Part shown: positions 6,358-13,403 of the stretch, piece after piece
How positions within the stretch are numbered: position 1 is the stretch's first letter
How the letters are laid out: every line of letters begins with the position of its first letter
Source: Acidobacteriota bacterium
Lineage (GTDB): Bacteria > Acidobacteriota > Terriglobia > Bryobacterales > Bryobacteraceae
NCBI GenBank assembly: GCA_023436715.1
Contig: JAEZIJ010000008.1
Coordinates: 1-16,598, forward strand
DNA length: 16,598 bases
Reading direction: 5' to 3'
Position numbers and translations under genes: made by a program
The notes under the pieces: generated by a model
Database searches by the model: none
The model's input: the letters and a program-made list of their open reading frames with translations, nothing else
Told to the model about the DNA's origin: nothing

Positions 6358-6990
6358 ATGGAACAACTGCTCAGGTTGCGGCGATTCCTCGAGCCCCGGT
6401 CCGAGCAACGGCGTGACACGGAAGAGCGTTGCGGGCTCTGTTCCGAGCCGATCCCGGAGGAGCACCGGCATGTGGTCGAAATCGAAAAACGCAACCTCAT
6501 GTGCGTCTGCCGCGCCTGCTACCTGCTGTTCGCGCATCCAGGGGCCGCGCTCGGGAAGTATAGGGCCGTGCCCGGCCGGTACGTGCGCTTGCCCGGCATG
6601 GCTTTGACGGACGCGCAATGGGACAGGCTCCAAATCCCGGTCGGGATGGCGTTTCTATTCCACAACTCGGCGCTGAATCGAACACTGGCGTTCTATCCGA
6701 GCCCGGCGGGAGCTGCGGAATCGGCCCTGCCGCTCGAAATCTGGGATGAAATCGTGCAGGAGAACGCGCTGTTGCGCACGCTGGCTCCCGATGTGGAAGC
6801 GGTGCTGGTGCGGCGGGCTGGCGGGTGTTCGGAGTGTTACATCGTGCCCATCGACGCATGTTACGAACTGGTCGGGTTGATGCGCCGCCACTGGAGAGGG
6901 TTCGATGGCGGCGAAGACGCGCGGCAGGCTATCAGCGCTTTCTTCGACAGGCTGCGCGAACGCAGCGAGGACCCCGACACCGCCGTATGA
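6358..6990 (+). CDS. DUF5947-like hydrogenase-cluster protein with a zinc-ribbon-like head
   Basis: 210 aa. The N-terminal part has two C-x2-C pairs, C25/C28 (RCGLCSEPI) and C51/C54 (CRACYLLF), separated by an HRHVVEIEKR strand, with an additional C49. This looks like a treble-clef or zinc-ribbon metal site. The middle has GRYVRLPGMALTDAQWDRLQIPVGMAFLFHNS, and the C-terminal part GGCSECYIVPIDACYELVGLMRRHWRGFDGG. I recognise it as the DUF5947 type found with group 1h hydrogenases; its biochemical role is unknown. It starts 2 nt after the NifU-like stop, and its own stop overlaps the next ATG (ATGA). It may take part in cofactor insertion or complex assembly, which is inference from context. 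Confidence 0.75.
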   Translation: MEQLLRLRRFLEPRSEQRRDTEERCGLCSEPIPEEHRHVVEIEKRNLMCVCRACYLLFAHPGAALGKYRAVPGRYVRLPGMALTDAQWDRLQIPVGMAFLFHNSALNRTLAFYPSPAGAAESALPLEIWDEIVQENALLRTLAPDVEAVLVRRAGGCSECYIVPIDACYELVGLMRRHWRGFDGGEDARQAISAFFDRLRERSEDPDTAV

Positions 6991-7631
6991 CCGGCCTGAG
7001 TTTCGCAATTGAATCCGTGCGGGTGGAGCGATACGCGGCTGCTCCTACTCTGCTGTTCCGGCTCGCGATCGACGCTGACGCGACCGAGCGAATCGACTCG
7101 ATCATGCTGCGGTGCCAGGTGCAGATCGCGCCGCGCCAGCGCAACTACTCGCGCGATGAGCACGAGCGGCTGTTCGAGTTGTTCGGCGAGCCCGAGCGGT
7201 GGGCCGAGACACTGAAGCCGCTGCTCTGGACCCATGCCATGCTGATCGTGCCGGAATTCCAGGGGGCGACGAAAGTCGATCTGCCCATCGCTTGCACATA
7301 CGATCTTGAAGTCACGGCCGCGAAGTACTTTCAGTCACTCGAGGACGGCGACGTTCCGCTCGACTTCCTGTTTAGCGGCACGGTTTTTGTAAGAGCCGAA
7401 AACGGCATTCGAATCGCGCAGATTCCCTGGAGCAAGGAGGCGCACTTCCGCATGCCGGTGCGTGTCTGGCGCGAGCTCATGGACCAATACTTTCCCGGAT
7501 GCTCCTGGATACGGCTGCGGCGTGAGAGCATCGACGCGCTCCAGCGATTCAAGACGGCGCGCGGGCTGCTGAGCCTGGATGACGCGGTTGACGTCCTAAT
7601 GGAATCGGCTGCGCCGAAGGTGGGCCAATGA
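6987..7631 (+). CDS. DUF6084-like hydrogenase-cluster protein
   Basis: 214 aa from the ATG at 6987, inside the ATGA overlap with the DUF5947 gene; upstream in-frame ATGs lie within that gene and are rejected. Recognisable blocks are DSIMLRCQVQIAPRQRNYS, LFGEPERWAETLKPLLWTHA, DLPIACTYDLEVTAAKYFQS, PLDFLFSGTVFV and MDQYFPGCSWIRL. They agree with the DUF6084 type, a cytosolic, mostly beta protein that accompanies group 1h hydrogenases. No catalytic motif or signal peptide is seen. The gene overlaps the next one by ATGA at 7628. The constant pairing with hhySL points to assembly or to a subunit-like role; this is inference. Confidence 0.75.
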   Translation: MTGLSFAIESVRVERYAAAPTLLFRLAIDADATERIDSIMLRCQVQIAPRQRNYSRDEHERLFELFGEPERWAETLKPLLWTHAMLIVPEFQGATKVDLPIACTYDLEVTAAKYFQSLEDGDVPLDFLFSGTVFVRAENGIRIAQIPWSKEAHFRMPVRVWRELMDQYFPGCSWIRLRRESIDALQRFKTARGLLSLDDAVDVLMESAAPKVGQ

Positions 7632-8797
7632 CGTTCGACCTGGCGCGAAGAGTGGCTGACGCGGTTCTGTATGAGGGCTACATACTCTACCCGTATCGAG
7701 CGTCGTCGGCGAAAAACAACTTCCGCTTTCAATTCGGCGTGATCGCACCGAGAGAGTACAGCGAGAAGGCCGGAGGTGAGCCCTGGTTCGCGCAGACCGA
7801 GTGCCTCATCGAGCCACACGGCGAGCCAACCGTGGACGTGAAAGTCAGATTCCTGCAACTGCTGCCGCGCGACGGTTGGGACGAAGGCCACGAGCGGGAG
7901 TCCGAAACGCAACGGGTGAAGCTATCTGACGCGATCGAAAGCGAGACGACGTTTCCGATAGAAGTGCCGGACGGAGCAGTGTCAGCGAATGTGCGAATCT
8001 CCGCCGAGCGCATAGACTCCTGGCTGAAGTTGCGCGTGCGCATCGAGAACTCTTGGCGTGGGGATTGCGGGGTGGATCGCGCGGCGGCGCTCCATCACTC
8101 GCTCGTCGGTACGCACACTCTGCTCGCCGTGCATGATGGCTTGTTCGTTTCGCAAGTCAATCTGCCCGCGACCGCCGCATGCACGAACGTGAACGCCTGG
8201 CCTGTCCTTGTGGGGCGTCCGGGCGAGCGCACGGTCATGCTCTCCGCGCCGATCATCCTCTATGACTACCCCCAGATCGCGCCTGAAAGCCCCGGCAACC
8301 TTTTCGATTCCACCGAAATCGACGAGTTGCTCTCACTCCGTGTAATGACAATGACGAACGAGGAAAAGCAGGAGGCGCGCGCGACGGATGCGCGGGCGGC
8401 AGCAATCATCGAGCGCACGGATTCGATACCGCGGGAGATGTTCGAGAAGTTGCACGGGGCAATCCGGGAGTTGAAGACGTCAAATGCGGTGGAGGACTTC
8501 TTCAATCCTCGCGATAGCGCTCCCCCGGAGAGCGCACACATTGATATCGGCGGGCATCGCATCGCAAGAGGCGCGCGTGTGCGGCTGCGGCCCCAGCGCC
8601 GGGCGGATTCGATGGACCTGTTCCTTGCCGGACGCTTTGCGCGCGTCGAGGCAGTGCACCGGGATGTGGAAGACCGGACTTACGTCGCTGTTGTTGTTGA
8701 GGACGATCCCGCGGCCGACCTTCACAGTTGGTACGGGCGCTTTCTCTACTTCTATCCGGATGAACTTGAGCCGGTAAACGAGCGGGAAAAGGGGTGA
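7628..8797 (+). CDS. Conserved hydrogenase-cluster protein of unknown function (389 aa)
   Basis: 389 aa, soluble, no signal peptide. The N-terminal half has VLYEGYILYPYRASSAKN, then FRFQFGVIAPREYSE, and a region rich in beta strands (to about residue 230). It contains HHSLVGTHTLLAVHDGLFVS and a VNAWPVLVG segment. Residues 240-290 are acidic and helical, with NEEKQEARATDARAAAIIER. The C-terminal 80 residues look like a small beta-barrel: GGHRIARGARVRLRP, DLFLAGRFARVEAVHRDVED, YVAVVVEDDP, GRFLYFYPDELEPV. I recall similar proteins in actinobacterial group 1h operons but know no function. It overlaps the previous gene (ATGA) and ends 2 nt before the miniprotein gene. Lack of cysteine motifs argues against a redox role. 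Confidence 0.7.
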   Translation: MTFDLARRVADAVLYEGYILYPYRASSAKNNFRFQFGVIAPREYSEKAGGEPWFAQTECLIEPHGEPTVDVKVRFLQLLPRDGWDEGHERESETQRVKLSDAIESETTFPIEVPDGAVSANVRISAERIDSWLKLRVRIENSWRGDCGVDRAAALHHSLVGTHTLLAVHDGLFVSQVNLPATAACTNVNAWPVLVGRPGERTVMLSAPIILYDYPQIAPESPGNLFDSTEIDELLSLRVMTMTNEEKQEARATDARAAAIIERTDSIPREMFEKLHGAIRELKTSNAVEDFFNPRDSAPPESAHIDIGGHRIARGARVRLRPQRRADSMDLFLAGRFARVEAVHRDVEDRTYVAVVVEDDPAADLHSWYGRFLYFYPDELEPVNEREKG

Positions 8798-8799
8798 CT

Positions 8800-8910
8800 A
8801 TGCGAATTTTCGGCTGGACGGTGGCGATTGTCGTAGGCGGCTACTCGACTTACGTGTTCCTCAAATCGGTGCCGGATCTGATCCGATACGTCAAGCTCAG
8901 CAGCATGTAA
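8800..8910 (+). CDS. 36-aa single-span membrane miniprotein (DUF6893-like)
   Basis: 36 aa, too short for most gene callers. It starts ATG 8800, 2 nt after the stop of the 389-aa protein, with an AAAAGGGG ribosome site at 8787-8794 (5-nt spacing), and ends TAA at 8910, one base before the protease ATG. Residues 4-21 (FGWTVAIVVGGYSTYVFL) are hydrophobic, followed by a KSVPDLIRYVKLSSM tail with basic residues; a tail of this shape, ending near I/L-R-x-S-M, is typical of the small membrane proteins at this place in actinobacterial group 1h operons. It could tether the otherwise soluble hydrogenase, or its maturation proteins, to the membrane near the quinone pool. That role is inference. Confidence 0.7.
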   Translation: MRIFGWTVAIVVGGYSTYVFLKSVPDLIRYVKLSSM

Positions 8911-8911
8911 G

Positions 8912-9427
8912 ATGCGGCACCGGGCGCTTATTGCCGGCATCGGCAATATCTTTCTAGGGGATGACGGCTTCGGTGTGGAGGTCGCGAATCGCCTGGCGGC
9001 GGAAGGCGTTCCGGATTGGGTGCGCGTCGCCGACTTCGGCATTCGGGGCATCCACCTCGCCTATGAAATGCTCGACGGGGCGTACGAGCTTACGGTCTTC
9101 GTGGACGCAACGGCTCGAGGCGGCGCCGCAGGCACCGTCTATCTGATCGAGCCAGACCTGGACGGTGCGGGTGCGGGCGGCTCGTCCGACGCGCATAGCA
9201 TGACTCCGGATGCGTTGCTGGGCACCCTTCGCGCCCTGGGTGGTGTGGCCGGTCGCGTCTTGGTCGTCGGGTGCGAGCCGCGGGATACGGATGAACGAAT
9301 CGGGCTCAGCGGCCCGGTATCGGATGCGGTGCCCGAGGCCATCGCGCTCGTGCGCCAAGTCATTGAACAGGAGGCCGGCGGAGGCGGACCATGTGTCTCG
9401 CAATTCCTGGACAGATTACCGAGATGA
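8912..9427 (+). CDS. Hydrogenase maturation protease (HupD/HybD family) for HhyL
   Basis: 171 aa. Peptidase family M52: GIGNIFLGDDGFGVEVA at residues 9-25, VADFGIRGIHLAYEM, VFVDATARGG, DAHSMTPDALL and VLVVGCEPRD. The three metal-sensing positions of HybD (Glu16, Asp62, His93) correspond here to the second Asp of GDDG, the Asp of FVDA and the His of DAHS; Asp at the first position is a conservative change. The enzyme checks nickel in HhyL and cuts after H575 of the large subunit. It starts one base after the miniprotein stop. The last 37 nt overlap the beginning of hypC in another frame, so the C-terminal residues (GGGGPCVSQFLDRLPR) are shaped by the hypC start sequence. Confidence 0.9.
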   Translation: MRHRALIAGIGNIFLGDDGFGVEVANRLAAEGVPDWVRVADFGIRGIHLAYEMLDGAYELTVFVDATARGGAAGTVYLIEPDLDGAGAGGSSDAHSMTPDALLGTLRALGGVAGRVLVVGCEPRDTDERIGLSGPVSDAVPEAIALVRQVIEQEAGGGGPCVSQFLDRLPR

Positions 9428-9669
9428 CAGAGGGCAGCGATCTGGCGACCGCAGACGTCAGCGGCGTCACGCGGCGAATCAACATCGGGCTGCTCGATGG
9501 CGAAGGGCTGAGGACAGGCGACTGGGTGCTGATCCACGTAGGGTTTGCGATGTCCAGGATCGATGAGGCCGAGGCAAAGTCTTCGCTCGAGTTTCTGCGA
9601 ACGCTGGGCGCCGCTTACACCGATGAGATCGACGCTTTACGGCAAGACGCGGGCGGGGAAGGCGGCTGA
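9391..9669 (+). CDS. hypC: HypC, Fe(CN)2CO carrier chaperone
   Basis: 92 aa with the canonical start MCLAIPGQI; Cys2 is the essential residue that binds the iron unit together with HypD and later contacts the large-subunit precursor. The RTGDWVLIHVGFAMSRID block at about residues 42-58 and the C-terminal helix EAKSSLEFLRTLG are typical. The ATG lies 37 nt inside the protease gene, and a GGAGGCGG stretch at 9380-9387 is the ribosome site. hypD follows after 2 nt. This is the second HypC-fold protein of the operon, and the only one with a normal N-terminus. Confidence 0.95.
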   Translation: MCLAIPGQITEMTEGSDLATADVSGVTRRINIGLLDGEGLRTGDWVLIHVGFAMSRIDEAEAKSSLEFLRTLGAAYTDEIDALRQDAGGEGG

Positions 9670-9671
9670 TA

Positions 9672-10796
9672 ATGCGCTTCGTAGACGAATTTCGCGATCG
9701 AGATATGGCAAGGGACCTGGCGGCGGAGATCGCCCGGCTCGCACGGCCGGATCACCACTACAAATTCATGGAAGTGTGCGGCGGGCATACGCACACGATC
9801 TACAAACACGGCATTGAGGATTATCTTCCGCCGAATATCACGCTTGTGCACGGACCCGGGTGCCCGGTGTGCGTAATCCCGATGGGACGGGTGGATGACG
9901 CGATCCACATCGCAATGCAGCCCGACGTGATCATGACTTCGTTCGGCGACATGATGCGAGTGCCCGGCGGGACGTCATCGTTCCTGGATGCGAACGCCGC
10001 GGGCGCGGACATCCGGATGGTCTATTCGCCCGCCGACGCGTTGAAACTTGCTGTCCGAAATCCCAACCGGCGTGTTGTGTTCATGGGCATCGGATTCGAG
10101 ACTACGGCTCCCTCGACTGCGCTCACGATTCTGAAGGCCGCGCGCGATTGCGTCGATAACTTCTCGATCTTCTGCAACCATGTGACGATCGTGCCGGCGA
10201 TCAAGGCGATTCTGGATTCGCCCGACCTCAGACTGGACGGCTTTCTTGGCCCGGGACACGTTTCCACTGTCATCGGCTGCCGGCCCTATCAATTCATCAC
10301 CGCGCATTTCGGCAAGCCCGTCGTGGTCTCGGGCTTCGAACCGCTCGACGTTTTGCAGTCGGTGTACATGCTACTGCGGCAGTTGGACGAGGGACGATGC
10401 GAGGTCGAGAACCAGTACAAACGCGTCGTGCCCTGGGAGGGAAACCGGAAGGCGCTCGAAGCGATTCAGCAGACGATGGAACTGCGGCCGCACTTCGAGT
10501 GGCGCGGGCTGGGATTCATTTCGCAGTCCGCGCTGAAAGTGCGTGACGAATACGTGCGCTGGGATGCGGAGCGGATCTTTCAGGTGCCCGGAATTCGTGT
10601 TGCCGACCCGAAAGCCTGCCAGTGCGGCGAGGTGCTGAAAGGCGTTCTCAAGCCGTGGGAGTGCAAGGTATTCGGAACGGCATGCACGCCGGAAACGCCG
10701 ATCGGGACGTGCATGGTGTCGTCCGAGGGTGCATGCGCGGCGTACTACAACTTCGGGCGGTTCACGCGCGAGCGTGTTCATGAGGCTGCGAGATGA
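9672..10796 (+). CDS. hypD: HypD, [4Fe-4S] scaffold for Fe(CN)2CO assembly
   Basis: 374 aa, the normal HypD length. Together with HypC it assembles the iron-cyanide-carbonyl unit. Conserved motifs are all present: FMEVCGGHTH with C36, HGPGCPVCVIP with C64 and C67, GFETTAP, GFLGPGHVS, FEPLD, and the C-terminal Fe-S region ACQCGEVLKGVLKP...CKVFGTACTPETPIGTCMVSSEGAC. The start is 2 nt after hypC and its stop TGA overlaps the hypE ATG (ATGA), so hypC, hypD and hypE form a tightly coupled unit. No residue seems to be missing. Confidence 0.96.
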   Translation: MRFVDEFRDRDMARDLAAEIARLARPDHHYKFMEVCGGHTHTIYKHGIEDYLPPNITLVHGPGCPVCVIPMGRVDDAIHIAMQPDVIMTSFGDMMRVPGGTSSFLDANAAGADIRMVYSPADALKLAVRNPNRRVVFMGIGFETTAPSTALTILKAARDCVDNFSIFCNHVTIVPAIKAILDSPDLRLDGFLGPGHVSTVIGCRPYQFITAHFGKPVVVSGFEPLDVLQSVYMLLRQLDEGRCEVENQYKRVVPWEGNRKALEAIQQTMELRPHFEWRGLGFISQSALKVRDEYVRWDAERIFQVPGIRVADPKACQCGEVLKGVLKPWECKVFGTACTPETPIGTCMVSSEGACAAYYNFGRFTRERVHEAAR

Positions 10797-11872
10797 ACGA
10801 CGTAGGCCGCGAGCAGCAAGTGCTCGAACTTATCGAGCGCACGCGCCGGCGCAAGCCCCACCTGCGGGAGGAGCGCATCACGATGGCGCACGGCGCCGGG
10901 GGGAAAGCCACACATACCCTCGTCGGCGCGCTGTTTCTCGCGGCTTTCCGCAATCCGCTGCTTGAGCCACTGGAAGACCAGGCCGTTTTTCAGGTCAACG
11001 GCAGCCGCCTCGCGCTGACCACGGATTCGTTCGTGGTCTCGCCGCTGTTCTTTCCGGGCGGCAACATCGGGGACCTCGCCGTCAACGGAACGGTGAACGA
11101 CCTCGCCGTATCCGGTGCGCGACCGCTGTATCTCACGGCGGGGTTCATTCTCGAAGAGGGTTTTCCGGTGGCTGACCTGAAGCGGATCGTCGAATCGATG
11201 GCGAGCGCCGCAGGCACAGCCGGCGTTTCCATCGTTACCGGAGATACCAAAGTCGTGCAGCGTGGAAAGGCGGACGGGTGCTTCATCAACACCTCCGGTG
11301 TTGGGGTAATCGATCGGAGCATCAGCCTCGGCGCGGCGAGCATACGGCCGGGGGACGCGGTGCTCGTTTCAGGCCCTGTGGGCGACCATGGCGTAACGAT
11401 CATGATCGCCCGCGGTGAACTCGACATCCTCGCCGACGTCGCGTCGGATACGGCGCCGCTCCACGGGTTGATCGATTGCCTGCTAGACGCCATTCCCGGC
11501 GTGCGCTGCCTGCGGGATGCCACCCGTGGCGGGGTTGCGACGATTCTCAACGAGTATGCGGCAGCGGCGAATCTCGCGATTGTGGTCGATGAAAGTGCGG
11601 TCCCTGTGCGCGGCACCGTGCGCGGTGCATGCGAAGTCCTGGGGATCGACCCGCTCTACGCCGCTTGTGAAGGACGCCTCGTGGCCGTGGTGGCAGGCGA
11701 GACCGCCGAAGCCGCGCTCAGTGCTTTGCGGGCGCACCCGCTCGGCGAGGGTGCGGCCATTATCGGAACCGTGAAAGAGGATCCGCCTGGGCTGGTGCTG
11801 CTCAAAACTCAATTCGGCGGCACACGTGTGGTTGACATGCTAGTAGGCGATCCCTTGCCGCGCATCTGCTGA
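10793..11872 (+). CDS. hypE: HypE, thiocarbamate-dehydrating enzyme for the cyanide ligand
   Basis: 359 aa, PurM/AIR-synthase-like fold. ITMAHGAGGKATH lies at about residues 29-41, VTGDTKVV and the CLRDATRGGVATILNEYA block in the middle, and the protein ends PRIC, placing the reactive cysteine at the very C-terminus as in all active HypE. HypF carbamoylates this cysteine and HypE dehydrates it to a thiocyanate that gives CN to HypCD. HypF is not encoded in the window. The gene overlaps hypD (ATGA), and its TGA stop shares an A with the ATG of the SIS gene. Confidence 0.95.
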   Translation: MNDVGREQQVLELIERTRRRKPHLREERITMAHGAGGKATHTLVGALFLAAFRNPLLEPLEDQAVFQVNGSRLALTTDSFVVSPLFFPGGNIGDLAVNGTVNDLAVSGARPLYLTAGFILEEGFPVADLKRIVESMASAAGTAGVSIVTGDTKVVQRGKADGCFINTSGVGVIDRSISLGAASIRPGDAVLVSGPVGDHGVTIMIARGELDILADVASDTAPLHGLIDCLLDAIPGVRCLRDATRGGVATILNEYAAAANLAIVVDESAVPVRGTVRGACEVLGIDPLYAACEGRLVAVVAGETAEAALSALRAHPLGEGAAIIGTVKEDPPGLVLLKTQFGGTRVVDMLVGDPLPRIC

Positions 11873-13038
11873 TGCAACTCGCGACATCCATCAGAGAGCA
11901 ACTGCTCGAACGCAATCGCGTCTACGAGCGGTTCTTCGCGCGCGAGGCAGACCGCCTTGCGCTGTCCTGCCGCAGCATGGCCGAACGGTTCCTCGCCGGC
12001 GGGCGTCTGCTGGCGTTTGGCCGGGGGCCGTACAGTACGGACGCCCAGCACGTCTCGGTCGAGTTCATTCATCCGATCATCGTCGGTAAGCGAGCCTTGC
12101 CGGCTCTCGATCTTTCGGCGCAATTCGGCGAGTGGACACAGGCGCTGGCCGGGCGTGACGACATCGTGATGGGTTTCGGCCCTCCTGAAGGCGACCCTGA
12201 GGTGCATTCGGCGCTGGCACAAGCCCGTTCGCGCGGCGCGATGGCGTTCGCTTTGCCAGGTGAGGAAGGCGACTTCGCCGTGCCCTGCTTCTCCGCGCAC
12301 CCGTTCCAGCATCAAGAGATGATGGAAATCCTCTATCACACGCTTTGGGAGACGGTGCATGTCTTCCTGGAGCATCGGGAACTCCGGTCGGAAGCAGGCG
12401 ACTCGGCGTTCCTCTACCCGTTTCTCGGCGGCCAAAAACAGAACACCGCGGACGTGACGGGTGACGTGGCTGCATCGATCCGCATAAAGGTCGCCGACGA
12501 TGCGCGGTTGCGCGAGCAGATGGCCCGCGAGGAAACGGCATCGATCGCCAGCGCCGCAGTTGCGATGGCCGATCGCATCGCACGCGGCGGCAAGCTCATT
12601 CTGTTCGGCAACGGCGGTTCCGCCACCGACGCCAACGATTGGGCGCTTGACTGTGTGTGCCCTCCCGCCGGATTGCGCCCGGCGCCCGCAGTTTCGCTCT
12701 CGATGGAGCCTGCGGTGCTCACCGCGGTGGCGAACGACGTCGGCACGGACGCGGTGTTTCTGCGCCAGTTGATCGCTCAGGCGCGCCCCGGCGACATCGC
12801 GGTCGCGATCTCAACCAGCGGCGGTTCGCGGAATCTCATCCTCGCTCTGGAGGAAGCGCGGAAGCGGAATCTGCTTACGGTGGCGCTTCTCGGTTACGAT
12901 GGTGGTGAGGTCCTCCGCCAAGGTTTGGCTGACTTCCCGATTGTAGTCCGCTGCGATTACATTCCACGGATACAGGAAGCGCAAGCGTCTGTTTATCACA
13001 TACTGCGCGAAGCGATGGACGCTGCCGACCGCGCCTGA
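11872..13038 (+). CDS. Tandem SIS-domain (GmhA-like) protein in the hydrogenase operon
   Basis: 388 aa made of two SIS sugar-phosphate domains. The first (about residues 5-170) has LLAFGRGPYSTDAQHVSVEFIHP, with Glu64 where GmhA has its catalytic Glu, and HQEMMEILYHTLWETVHVFLE. The second (about 200-385) has LILFGNGGSATDANDWALD, ISTSGGSRN and IQEAQASVYHILREAMD, where the His matches the GmhA histidine while the Glu is Asp. GmhA isomerises sedoheptulose 7-phosphate as a homotetramer; here two copies are fused and each has kept a different part of the active site. Its start overlaps hypE by one base and hypA follows 20 nt later, so it belongs to the operon. Function in hydrogenase formation is unknown; a regulatory sugar-phosphate sensor is as likely as an isomerase. 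Confidence 0.85.
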   Translation: MQLATSIREQLLERNRVYERFFAREADRLALSCRSMAERFLAGGRLLAFGRGPYSTDAQHVSVEFIHPIIVGKRALPALDLSAQFGEWTQALAGRDDIVMGFGPPEGDPEVHSALAQARSRGAMAFALPGEEGDFAVPCFSAHPFQHQEMMEILYHTLWETVHVFLEHRELRSEAGDSAFLYPFLGGQKQNTADVTGDVAASIRIKVADDARLREQMAREETASIASAAVAMADRIARGGKLILFGNGGSATDANDWALDCVCPPAGLRPAPAVSLSMEPAVLTAVANDVGTDAVFLRQLIAQARPGDIAVAISTSGGSRNLILALEEARKRNLLTVALLGYDGGEVLRQGLADFPIVVRCDYIPRIQEAQASVYHILREAMDAADRA

Positions 13039-13058
13039 GCCGGAGGGCGAGAACGCGG

Positions 13059-13403
13059 ATGCACGAATTGTCCATTGCGATGAGCATTGTCGAGATCGCC
13101 GAGGAAGAGTCGGAGAAGCGCGGTGTGCAGGTCAGTGCGGTTCATCTCAAGTTGGGCCCTCTTTCGGGCGTTGTGAAGGACGTGTTGGTTTCAGCGTATG
13201 ATATGGCCGCGGCCGGCACGCGCGTAGAGGGATCCCGCCTGGTGGTTGAGGATGTTCCCATCCTGGTCTTTTGCCCGCAGTGCCGTGAGAAGCGGTCGCC
13301 CGCGTCGTTGCAATGGTTCTCCTGCCCCGAATGCAATACGCCCACTCCGGAGGTTCTACAGGGCTCTGAGCTTCAGGTGACGGCGCTGGAGGTTGAGGAA
13401 TGA
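13059..13403 (+). CDS. hypA: HypA, nickel chaperone
   Basis: 114 aa. MHELSIAMSIV gives the N-terminal Ni site (His2), and the zinc site is C72-x2-C75 and C89-x2-C92 (CPQC, CPEC), as in standard HypA. It passes nickel to the large subunit together with HypB. The GGAGGG stretch about 13 nt before the ATG serves as ribosome site. Its stop overlaps the hypB ATG (ATGA). Confidence 0.95.
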   Translation: MHELSIAMSIVEIAEEESEKRGVQVSAVHLKLGPLSGVVKDVLVSAYDMAAAGTRVEGSRLVVEDVPILVFCPQCREKRSPASLQWFSCPECNTPTPEVLQGSELQVTALEVEE

